Positions 1 through 5,016 of a DNA stretch of 8,375 nt are shown here, piece after piece (position 1 is the stretch's first letter; every line of letters starts with the position of its first letter). The notes below the pieces were generated by a model. It made no database searches, was not told the origin of the DNA, and saw nothing but the letters and a program-made list of their open reading frames with translations. The DNA is from a bacterium. Lineage in GTDB: Bacteria; Bacillota; Clostridia; Oscillospirales; Acutalibacteraceae. The stretch is from assembly GCA_004560045.1 (NCBI GenBank), contig SFWF01000086.1, forward strand, positions 1-8,375. Direction: 5' to 3'. A program made the translations under genes and the position numbers.

Positions 1-11
1 CGAAAACGATA

Positions 12-30
12 TTTGCGCCTTTGGCGCAAA
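12..30. repeat. Perfect 8-bp hairpin with TTT loop
   Basis: TTTGCGCC and GGCGCAAA pair perfectly around a three-base TTT loop. No T-run follows on either strand, so it is not a standard intrinsic terminator. It resembles the other short three-base-loop hairpins in the gene-free parts of the window. A second hairpin follows at 59-73, with stem CGACCC/GGGTCG and loop TAC. No gene is visible in 1-268; the stretch holds these hairpins, a module A copy and two heptamer tracts. Confidence 0.6.
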
Positions 31-72
31 ATGGTGTTCCTCCCTGCGGTCGGAAATACGACCCTACGGGTC

Positions 73-117
73 GCGGTCCCCCTTCCCCCAAGGGAAGGCC
101 GACGGATACCGAAGCAG
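73..117 (+). repeat. Repeat module A, copy 1 (right part)
   Basis: This copy shares about 45 bases with the copies at 3063-3125, 7317-7382 (inverted) and 7825-7890. It contains the internal palindrome CCTTCCC-CCAA-GGGAAGG followed by the core GACGGATACCGAAGC. The left part of the module, a TTTCCCTCATCC block, is absent and replaced by the hairpin at 59-73. Bases 118-128 after the core match the partial copy at 2866-2897. Confidence 0.85.
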
Positions 118-135
118 TCTTATTTTCGGTATCGG

Positions 136-174
136 TTTTTAATTTTCAATTTTCAACTTTCAATTTTCAATTTT
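136..174. repeat. Heptamer tract, TTTTCAA type
   Basis: Five consecutive 7-base units (TTTTTAA, three TTTTCAA, one CTTTCAA) plus a partial unit, without a break in phase. The same type of tract stands at the equivalent place downstream of putP (3319-3353). Short open frames across it are low-complexity artefacts. Confidence 0.9.
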
Positions 175-194
175 ATATCTGCGCCGAAGGCTCA

Positions 195-239
195 TTCCCT
201 CGGCCCTAACCTTTCCCATTTCCCATTTCCCCTTTCCCT
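195..239. repeat. Heptamer tract, TTCCCTC/CCATTTC type
   Basis: Six units of period 7 run up to the A-run of the prfC terminator: TTCCCTC, GGCCCTA, ACCTTTC, CCATTTC twice, CCCTTTC. The units drift gradually in sequence but the 7-base spacing is kept. Between this tract and 136-174 is a non-heptamer linker with GCC-GAA-GGC, which recurs in altered form at 3354-3377 and inverted near 7920-7945. Confidence 0.8.
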
Positions 240-270
240 AAAAAAAAGACCCCTCTCGGGGTCTTTTTTT
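240..270 (-). terminator. Intrinsic terminator of prfC
   Basis: Stem GACCCC/GGGGTC (248-253 and 258-263) with loop TCTC, flanked by an A-run on one side and T7 on the other. The stem can extend through A-T pairs and would act in both directions. It overlaps the prfC stop codon at 269-271, so transcription would stop at the very end of the gene. The stem is identical to that of the putP terminator at 3442-3470. Confidence 0.9.
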
Positions 271-1870
271 ATTCTTCCTGCATCTGACTAAATTCCTTAA
301 GGACGAGGCCGGGGTTCTTGTCCAGCGCCCAATTTATCTCATACTCGGCGGTGAATATAAGAAGGTCGCGGCCGCGGCGGTCCTTGACCCGTTTCGTGGT
401 CTGCATAAGGTTTAGGTTCTTAAGCTCGGTCTTGCTTTCCTCTACGAAACGGACGAGGGAGTGGGGGGTGTCCTGCTTATGGTATTTAACCCCGTATTCG
501 CTCTCCATTCTGAACTGCAAAACGTCGAACTGAAGCATACCGACAACGCCGACGTAAACTCGCTCCATACCGCTATCGGGGATGAAGAACATCTGAATAG
601 CTCCCTCCTGAGCGATCTGGGTGATACCCTTATCGAATTGCTTACGTTTTAAGGAGTCGATCTGCTCAATGAGGGCAAAATGCTCGGGGGCGAAGGTGGG
701 AATACCTGCGTACTCGACCTTCATTCCCTTTTCGCAGATGGTATCGCCGATAGAGAAGATGCCGGGGTCGAAAACGCCGATAATATCGCCTGCGTAGGCC
801 TCGTCGACCACCGCTCTTTCCTGAGCCATCATCTGCTGAGGACGGGAGAGCTTGATAGCCTTCTTGCCCTGAACGTGGAAATATTCCTGCGCACGGTCGA
901 AGCGTCCCGAAACGATTCGCATAAAGGCGATTCGGTCGCGGTGTGCCTTGTTCATATTGGCCTGAATTTTGAAAACGAAGGCCGAAAAGCCCTCGGCGGT
1001 GGGGGCGATAAGCTCCTCGCCCGAACGGTAGGGGAGGGGCTCGGTGGTCATCTTTAAAAAGTTTTCAAGGAAGGGCTCAACACCGAAGTTATTAAGAGCC
1101 GAGCCGAAAAATACGGGAGAAAGCTCGCCGCAGCGCACCTTTTCGAGGTCGAAATCGAAGGAGGCGCCGTCTAAAAGCTCGATCTCGTCACAGAGGGACT
1201 CCCGCATATAGGGTCCGATAAGGCTGTCGAGCTTTTCGGTGTCGGTAAGGTCGCATTCTATCGCTTCGATTCGGTCTGAACCTGCGTGAGAGTCGGCGAA
1301 GGTTAAGATCCTGCGGTTTTCGCGGTCGAAAACTCCCTTAAAATCGGTACCGCATCCGATAGGCCAGTTCATAGGATAGGTTCCTATCCCGAATTCCTTT
1401 TCAAGCTCGTCTAAAAGCTCGAAGGAGTCTCTTGCCTCGCGGTCCATCTTGTTTATAAAGGTAAAGATCGGGATATGACGCATAGCGCAGACCTTAAAGA
1501 GCTTTCGGGTCTGCGGCTCGATACCCTTGGCGGCATCGATGACCATAACTACCGAGTCGGCGGCGGTAAGGGTACGGTAGGTGTCCTCCGAGAAGTCCTG
1601 ATGTCCGGGGGTGTCGAGGATGTTTATACAGTAGCCGTCGTATTCGAACTGCATAACCGAGGAGGTTATTGAAATACCTCTCTTCTTTTCTATCTCCATC
1701 CAGTCGGAGACGGCGTGTTTATCGTTCTGTTTGCCCTTAACCGAGCCTGCCGTCTGTATAGCGCGTCCGTAAAGCAGAAGCTTTTCGGTAAGGGTGGTTT
1801 TTCCTGCGTCGGGGTGAGAAATTATCGCAAAGGTTCGGCGACGGGAAATTTCGCTTTTAATATCAGCCAT
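269..1870 (-). CDS. prfC: Peptide chain release factor 3 (RF3)
   Basis: RF3 is a ribosome-bound GTPase that recycles release factors RF1 and RF2 after peptide release. The 533-residue protein is close to the usual RF3 length (about 530). Visible GTPase motifs are the P-loop SHPDAGKT at residues 18-25, GISITS at 65-70 (switch I), DTPGH at 86-90 and NKMD at 140-143. The insert VKGKQNDKHAVSDWMEIEKKR after the P-loop and the C-terminal HKQDTPHSLVRFVEE region fit RF3 rather than EF-G or TypA. The start is an ATG with AGGAG eight bases upstream (1879-1883). The gene stands alone: repeat-rich spacer lies before it and a terminator overlaps its stop. No frameshift or missing motif was seen. The assignment is from family knowledge plus motifs and is confident. 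Confidence 0.97.
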   Translation of the reverse strand: MADIKSEISRRRTFAIISHPDAGKTTLTEKLLLYGRAIQTAGSVKGKQNDKHAVSDWMEIEKKRGISITSSVMQFEYDGYCINILDTPGHQDFSEDTYRTLTAADSVVMVIDAAKGIEPQTRKLFKVCAMRHIPIFTFINKMDREARDSFELLDELEKEFGIGTYPMNWPIGCGTDFKGVFDRENRRILTFADSHAGSDRIEAIECDLTDTEKLDSLIGPYMRESLCDEIELLDGASFDFDLEKVRCGELSPVFFGSALNNFGVEPFLENFLKMTTEPLPYRSGEELIAPTAEGFSAFVFKIQANMNKAHRDRIAFMRIVSGRFDRAQEYFHVQGKKAIKLSRPQQMMAQERAVVDEAYAGDIIGVFDPGIFSIGDTICEKGMKVEYAGIPTFAPEHFALIEQIDSLKRKQFDKGITQIAQEGAIQMFFIPDSGMERVYVGVVGMLQFDVLQFRMESEYGVKYHKQDTPHSLVRFVEESKTELKNLNLMQTTKRVKDRRGRDLLIFTAEYEINWALDKNPGLVLKEFSQMQEE

Positions 1871-1902
1871 TATTTTTTCTCCTACTTAAAATTTTAAGCT
1901 TT

Positions 1903-1934
1903 ATTATATTATCATAGTACCCCGAATTTTGCAA
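1903..1934 (-). promoter_or_regulatory. Possible prfC promoter
   Basis: On the minus strand a TATAAT (1903-1908) and an overlapping GATAAT (1908-1913) lie 33-43 bases upstream of the start codon. A TTGCAA (1929-1934) sits 20 bases before the first and 15 before the second, neither being the ideal 17. The -10 is good, the -35 assignment weak. The region is AT-rich and ends just where the heptamer tract at 1947 begins. Confidence 0.45.
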
Positions 1935-1946
1935 GAAATATATTAT

Positions 1947-1995
1947 TAGGGACAAGGGCCTAGGGACGAGGGCGGCAGTGGTCAGTGGACAGAAA
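1947..1995. repeat. Heptamer tract, TAGGGAC/CAGTGG type
   Basis: Seven units in strict 7-base phase: TAGGGAC, AAGGGCC, TAGGGAC, GAGGGCG, GCAGTGG, TCAGTGG, ACAGAAA. A GGGAC-type series passes into a CAGTGG-type series with no shift of register. It marks the start of a gene-free, repeat-filled stretch that runs to the putP terminator (3442). Confidence 0.85.
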
Positions 1996-2013
1996 AGAGT
2001 AACGCCTTTGAAG

Positions 2014-2097
2014 CAGGGAAAAGGGAAAGGGGAAAGGGGAAAGGGGAAAGGTTAGGGACGAGGGGCAGTGGACAGTTAACAGTGGACAGTGGACAGA
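2014..2097. repeat. Twelve-unit compound heptamer tract
   Basis: Twelve consecutive 7-base units with no phase break, the longest tract in the window. It begins with CAGGGAA/AGGGGAA units (2014-2048), passes through AGGTTAG, GGACGAG and GGGCAGT, and ends with GGACAGT units (2070-2097). Different unit families are therefore joined in one register. Short open frames across it are low-complexity artefacts. Confidence 0.92.
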
Positions 2098-2175
2098 AAA
2101 GAGAAACGCCTTCGGCGTGAGTAGCGCTACGCGCAAGTAAAAAGAGTAAAGAGACCGAAATTGCTTCGGTATCCG
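2091..2175 (-). repeat. Repeat module D, long form, copy 1
   Basis: This is an inverted, diverged copy of 2879-2966 and a longer relative of 7267-7331 and 8215-8279. Order on the plus strand: AGAAAAGAG, hairpin ACGCC-TTC-GGCGT (2106-2118), hairpin GCGC-TAC-GCGC (2124-2134), an AGTAAAAAGAGTAAAGA stretch, then GCTTCGGTATCCG. The TTC hairpin is extra compared with the 65-bp short form. Confidence 0.75.
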
Positions 2176-2206
2176 TGTAGGGGTCGGTGTCCTCAACGAC
2201 CCGAGC
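2176..2206 (+). repeat. Repeat module B, partial copy
   Basis: The first 31 bases of the 116-bp module seen at 2749-2864 and 8018-8133, including GGGTCG...CGACCC, which can pair. Similarity stops after CGAGC, where the hairpin CAGACC-AAA-GGTCTG (2206-2220) follows instead. Confidence 0.75.
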
Positions 2207-2331
2207 AGACCAAAGGTCTGATAACAACCGAATGGTTTTATTCAAATTTGCGATATCTTACGGGAGGAGCAGAGATCTCGGCTGTCGCCTCGGTCGGTGC
2301 TTCTGCTTCGCAGAGGTGTCCACCGGACACC
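2206..2331. repeat. Cluster of three-base-loop hairpins
   Basis: Perfect hairpins here are CAGACC-AAA-GGTCTG (2206-2220), TCTGC-TTC-GCAGA (2302-2314) and GGTGTCC-ACC-GGACACC (2315-2331). The last two are directly adjacent. No coding potential is convincing. Confidence 0.65.
2226..2264 (-). repeat. Diverged inverted repeat, mate of 7974-8012
   Basis: Read on the minus strand, this stretch matches 7974-8012 at roughly four of five positions without gaps, sharing CCCGT near one end, AAATTTG in the middle and ATTCGG near the other. In both places it adjoins a module B sequence. Confidence 0.55.
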
Positions 2332-2340
2332 CGCACCCCT

Positions 2341-2374
2341 CCCCTACAACCTCCCGATATATTGCTTCGGTATC
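2341..2374 (+). repeat. 34-bp inverted repeat, left mate
   Basis: Matches the reverse complement of 3211-3244 with one mismatch over 34 bases. It includes ACCTCCCGATATATTGC and ends in the widespread TCGGTATC core. The pair brackets about 840 bases of other repeat modules. Confidence 0.85.
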
Positions 2375-2401
2375 ACGTCAAAATTTTATGTATAATGTAT
2401 T

Positions 2402-2469
2402 GACGCTTGCGTCGTGAATAGAAACAGTGTTTCATGATTGACTACGTCATGAATTGCACCTTCGGTGCA
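2402..2469. repeat. Row of four small hairpins
   Basis: In order: GACGC-TT-GCGTC (2402-2413), GAAAC-AGT-GTTTC (2421-2433), TGAC-TAC-GTCA (2439-2449) and TGCACC-TTC-GGTGCA (2455-2469). Stems differ completely while loops are two or three bases. No T-run follows any of them, so terminator function is unlikely. Confidence 0.65.
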
Positions 2470-2500
2470 TTATATGCGTCGCAGACTACTTCTCTGTTCT

Positions 2501-2616
2501 CCTACAGTGTTTTCGTATATTTTATATTGAGTATAGCCGTTTTCCCCCGTCTCATCTTCCTACGGTATTATCATACATTTTATATTGAGAAAAACCATTT
2601 ATCGCCGTCTCTTTTT
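2501..2616 (+). repeat. Imperfect tandem duplication, 2 x 58 bp
   Basis: Bases 2501-2558 and 2559-2616 align without gaps with 14 differences by hand count (about 76% identity), including a shared TTTATATTGA block. Both halves start with CCTAC. The duplication seems older than the near-identical modules B and C. An open frame runs through it but has no recognisable protein features. Confidence 0.75.
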
Positions 2617-2641
2617 CCTCGGGAGAACACAAGGCCCTCCC

Positions 2642-2656
2642 CTACGGTTGCCGTAG
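2642..2656. repeat. Hairpin CTACGG-TTG-CCGTAG
   Basis: Perfect 6-bp stem with a three-base loop. A related sequence, on the opposite strand, occurs near 7946-7960 (ACGGCAACCGTAGGGG). Confidence 0.6.
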
Positions 2657-2681
2657 AGTTTTTATGAAATTTGCGATGTTC

Positions 2682-2730
2682 TTTTCCACTTTCCCTAACC
2701 TTCCCCATTTCCCCTTTCCCATTTCCCTCG
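2682..2730. repeat. Heptamer tract, TTTCCC type
   Basis: Seven units in 7-base register (for example CCCCATT, TCCCCTT, TCCCATT). It is the complementary-strand form of the GGGAAAG-type tracts at 2014-2048 and 7144-7171. Confidence 0.8.
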
Positions 2731-2748
2731 CAAAGCGTTCGGTATCCG

Positions 2749-2864
2749 TGTAGAGGTCGGTGTACTCAACGACCCGAGCGAAGTTTAATGTTTGATAAAG
2801 TAAAGTTTGGACATTTTCCCGTTTAGTTTTGCGGAGTAGGTTTCTACTCATCCGCCTCGTACCT
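2749..2864 (+). repeat. Repeat module B, full copy 1 (116 bp)
   Basis: Identical to 8018-8133 except for 3 of 116 positions by hand alignment, with no gaps. Inside are GGTCG...CGACC, a central stretch AGTTTAATGTTTGATAAAG and a hairpin GAGTAG-GTTT-CTACTC near the end. The two full copies are over 5 kb apart in the same orientation, so they moved or were converted recently. A short open frame on the minus strand crosses it in both copies, but it runs into different junk on each side and is probably not a gene. Confidence 0.92.
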
Positions 2865-2865
2865 T

Positions 2866-2897
2866 AGGGAAGGCCGACGGATACCGAAGCAGTCTTA
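2866..2897 (+). repeat. Repeat module A, partial copy
   Basis: Only the right half is present: GGGAAGG, then GACGGATACCGAAGC and AGTCTTATTTTC, matching 93-128. The left arm of the CCTTCCC/GGGAAGG palindrome is missing because module B directly abuts it. Confidence 0.75.
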
Positions 2898-2966
2898 TTT
2901 TCAATATCCGTTACTCTTATTACTCGCGCGCAGCACTACTCACGCCGCAGGTGTTACTCTTTTCTG
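2879..2966 (+). repeat. Repeat module D, long form, copy 2
   Basis: Reverse-complement relative of 2091-2175. It runs from CGGATACCGAAGC through ACTCTTATTACTCGCGCG to ACTCTTTTCTG and passes straight into a TGTCCAC heptamer tract. The GCGC-TAC hairpin is degraded here (GCGCAGCACTA). Confidence 0.75.
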
Positions 2967-2992
2967 TTCACTGTCCTCTGTCCACTGTCCAC
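2965..2992. repeat. Heptamer tract, TGTCCAC type
   Basis: Four units: TGTTCAC, TGTCCTC, TGTCCAC, TGTCCAC. This is the complement of the GGACAGT-type units at 2070-2097. In both places the tract adjoins module D at the same edge. Confidence 0.85.
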
Positions 2993-3062
2993 TGGGCGAA
3001 GTGGGACTTATTGTTTAATTAAATATAGATTGTATGTTATCCCGTCCAGATTTGCGATATAG

Positions 3063-3125
3063 GGTTTCCCTCATCCACCGCTACGCGGTCCCCCTTCCCC
3101 CAAGGGAAGGCCGACGGATACCGAA
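3063..3125 (+). repeat. Repeat module A, copy 2
   Basis: A nearly full copy with the left TTTCCCTCATCC block, hairpin ACCGC-TAC-GCGGT (3077-3089), palindrome CCTTCCC-CCAA-GGGAAGG and core GACGGATACCGAA. It adjoins module C at 3131. The stem differs from that of the copy at 7825-7890 by a paired change. Confidence 0.9.
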
Positions 3126-3130
3126 AAAGC

Positions 3131-3222
3131 TACGATCGGGCTTACCCGTTTTATCTTTTCTATAAATTTGATTCGCGTATGGGTGCGGCGGCTCGCCGCG
3201 AAGGCTGATGGATACCGAGGCA
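3131..3222 (+). repeat. Repeat module C, copy 1 (92 bp)
   Basis: Aligns without gaps to 8139-8230, with differences concentrated in the right third. It includes TTACCCGTTTTAT and TATAAATTTGATTCGCGTAT, then hairpin GCGGCG-GCT-CGCCGC (3185-3199), then the GGATACCGAGGCA variant of the common core. Confidence 0.88.
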
Positions 3223-3244
3223 ATATATCGGGAGGTTGTAGGGG
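3211..3244 (-). repeat. 34-bp inverted repeat, right mate
   Basis: Reverse complement of 2341-2374 with one mismatch. It overlaps the end of module C by the shared GATACCGAGGCA segment, which suggests modules are joined at this core. Confidence 0.85.
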
Positions 3245-3273
3245 ATGGCGAAACCTCGACGCGCCGTATATAT

Positions 3274-3300
3274 AACCTTTCCCCTTTCCCATTTCCCTCG
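3274..3300. repeat. Short heptamer tract, CCCATTT type
   Basis: Three units plus a partial (AACCTTT, CCCCTTT, CCCATTT, then CCCTCG). The ending CCCTCGC(A/G)AAGCGTTCGG is shared with the end of the tract at 2682-2730. Confidence 0.7.
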
Positions 3301-3318
3301 CGAAGCGTTCGGCGTCCG

Positions 3319-3353
3319 TTTTTAATTTTCAACTTTCAACTTTCAATTTTCAA
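3319..3353. repeat. Heptamer tract, TTTTCAA type, second locus
   Basis: Five units (TTTTTAA, TTTTCAA, CTTTCAA twice, TTTTCAA), equivalent in type and position to 136-174. Confidence 0.9.
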
Positions 3354-3377
3354 TTATATATCTGCGCCGTAGGCTCG

Positions 3378-3441
3378 TTCCCTAGGCCCTAGGCCCCGGG
3401 CCCTCGTCCCTCTGTCCTCTGCTCACTGTCCACTGTCCACT
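3378..3441. repeat. Nine-unit compound heptamer tract next to the putP terminator
   Basis: Nine units in one register: TTCCCTA, GGCCCTA, GGCCCCG, GGCCCTC, GTCCCTC, TGTCCTC, TGCTCAC and TGTCCAC twice. Each unit differs from the next by only one to a few bases. The tract ends at the base of the putP terminator, as 195-239 ends at the base of the prfC terminator. Confidence 0.9.
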
Positions 3442-3470
3442 AAAAAAAGACCCCTTTCGGGGTCTTTTTT
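3442..3470 (-). terminator. Intrinsic terminator of putP
   Basis: Stem GACCCC/GGGGTC (3449-3454 and 3459-3464), loop TTTC, A7 on one side and T6 on the other. It lies directly after the putP stop codon (3472-3474) and would also stop transcription from the other direction. It differs from the prfC terminator only in loop and run lengths. Confidence 0.9.
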
Positions 3471-3471
3471 A

Positions 3472-4992
3472 TTAGTCATCAAGCTCGGGGTTGGTGGCGG
3501 TCTCGAAGATTGCTTCGGTTAGGCCGTCGGGCTTTTTGGTAAGAAGGGTTACGACTACGGCGGCGATAAGTCCTGCGGCAAAGCCGGGGATAAGCTCGTA
3601 GATTCCGGTTGCGGCCGAAACGCCTGCGAAGAGCCAAACCACGTCTACGACTGCGCCTACGATAACGCCTGCTAAAGCGCCCATATAGTTAAAGCGTTTC
3701 CAGAAGAGGGAGAGGATAACTACGGGACCGAAGGCCGAGCCGAAGCCTGCCCAAGCGTTTTCAACAAGGTTCATAATTGCCTGAGCGCCGCTTCCCTTGC
3801 TGTTTGCGATGAAGAAGGCGACTACAGCGACGAGAACAACTACAAGACGGCCGATCCACATAATCTCTTTATCCTTGGCGCCCTTGCGGATAAGGGGCTT
3901 ATAGATATCCGAGGTGAAGGAAGAAGAGGCAACGAGGAGCTGACTGTCGGCGGTGGACATAGATGCGGCGATAATTGCCGACATAAGGAAGCCTGCGAGA
4001 ATGGGGTGGAAATATTTCTTTGCAAGCTCGATAAAGATCATCTTCTGTGAGCCGTCGGCAAGAATTTCGGGGCCTACGATCATACGGCCGAGAATTGCCA
4101 TTACCACAACAGCTCCAAGGGCGAGAACGACCCAGATAATAGCGACGGTTGCGGCGGTGTTGACCTCTTTTGCCTTACGGATAGACATAAAGCGAACGAG
4201 GATGTGGGGCATACCAAAGTAGCCGAGACCCCAGGCAAGGCCCGAGGCAATATCCTGCCAGGAGGCTTCGAAGGGGGTTCCTACGAATACGCAGGCAACC
4301 TCTTTTCCGCCGTCTAAGTAGGTATAGGTCTCCTTTAAGAATTCGGGGTTTGCATCTCCCGAAACAGCCGCTAATATCGGAACGGCAAGAACGGCGGCAA
4401 GCATAAGGAAGCCCTGGAAAAAGTCGGTCCAGCAAACCGCCTTAAAGCCGCCCATAAAGGTATAGACAAGGATGATTGCGGCGAAGATTATCATCGCAAG
4501 GTTTCTGTCGAGGCCGGGGAATACGGTCTTAAATACGTCGGTACCTGCAACGAAGGCAGAAGCAACGTAAACGGTGAAGCAGACCAGGAAGATTATTGCG
4601 CAGACCGTCTGAAGCACGGTTTTTCCGCCGCCGAAACGGTTGGAAAGATACTGCGGAAGGGTTATGGAGTCGTTAGCGGCACGGGAGAATCTTCTGAGCC
4701 TCTTGGCGACGAAGATCCAGTTTGCGGCAGTACCGAGGGCAAGACCGATTCCGATCCAGACCTCGCCGAAGCCGAAGGCTAAAACCGAGCCGGGAAGACC
4801 CATAAGGAGCCAGGCCGACATATCCGACGCCTGAGCCGAAAGGGCGGTTACCCAGGGGCCCATAGAGCGGCCGCCTAAGAAATATTCCTTTGCGCCGCCG
4901 TTTTTAGTGCGGAAGAAAAAGACGAAGCCGATAGCGAGAACTGCCAGGAAATATATGGCGAAGGCCAAAATGTGCCATGCTTGTTCTGTCAT
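3472..4992 (-). CDS. putP: Sodium/proline symporter
   Basis: A sodium:solute symporter family (SSF) membrane protein that couples Na+ entry to proline uptake. The 506 residues match the roughly 500 of PutP, and about a dozen hydrophobic segments span the length, starting at residues 7-27. The N-terminal region FLGGRSMGPWVTALSAQASD followed by MSAWLLMGLPG is characteristic of PutP; Asp57 fits the Na+-site aspartate known from E. coli PutP (Asp55), and Ser346-Thr347 in MSTADSQLLV fit Ser340-Thr341. The start is an ATG with AAGAGGTG seven bases upstream (5000-5007). It begins 24 bases after the lysS stop with no terminator between, so it is probably co-transcribed with lysS. Proline specificity rests on similarity; a related SSF substrate cannot be excluded. 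Confidence 0.93.
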   Translation of the reverse strand: MTEQAWHILAFAIYFLAVLAIGFVFFFRTKNGGAKEYFLGGRSMGPWVTALSAQASDMSAWLLMGLPGSVLAFGFGEVWIGIGLALGTAANWIFVAKRLRRFSRAANDSITLPQYLSNRFGGGKTVLQTVCAIIFLVCFTVYVASAFVAGTDVFKTVFPGLDRNLAMIIFAAIILVYTFMGGFKAVCWTDFFQGFLMLAAVLAVPILAAVSGDANPEFLKETYTYLDGGKEVACVFVGTPFEASWQDIASGLAWGLGYFGMPHILVRFMSIRKAKEVNTAATVAIIWVVLALGAVVVMAILGRMIVGPEILADGSQKMIFIELAKKYFHPILAGFLMSAIIAASMSTADSQLLVASSSFTSDIYKPLIRKGAKDKEIMWIGRLVVVLVAVVAFFIANSKGSGAQAIMNLVENAWAGFGSAFGPVVILSLFWKRFNYMGALAGVIVGAVVDVVWLFAGVSAATGIYELIPGFAAGLIAAVVVTLLTKKPDGLTEAIFETATNPELDD

Positions 4993-5016
4993 TTTTTAAC
5001 ACCTCTTAATTTATTT

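Noticed and set aside
13..291. Small open frames across repeats (13-291, 1960-2245, 2161-2403, 2434-2667, 3071-3332)
   Set aside because: The predicted peptides are translations of heptamer tracts and palindromes, without ribosome binding sites or protein-like composition.
2174..2331. tRNA or small structured RNA in the hairpin cluster
   Set aside because: No cloverleaf with acceptor and T-arm consensus could be drawn; the stems are separate triloop hairpins that belong to the repeat modules.
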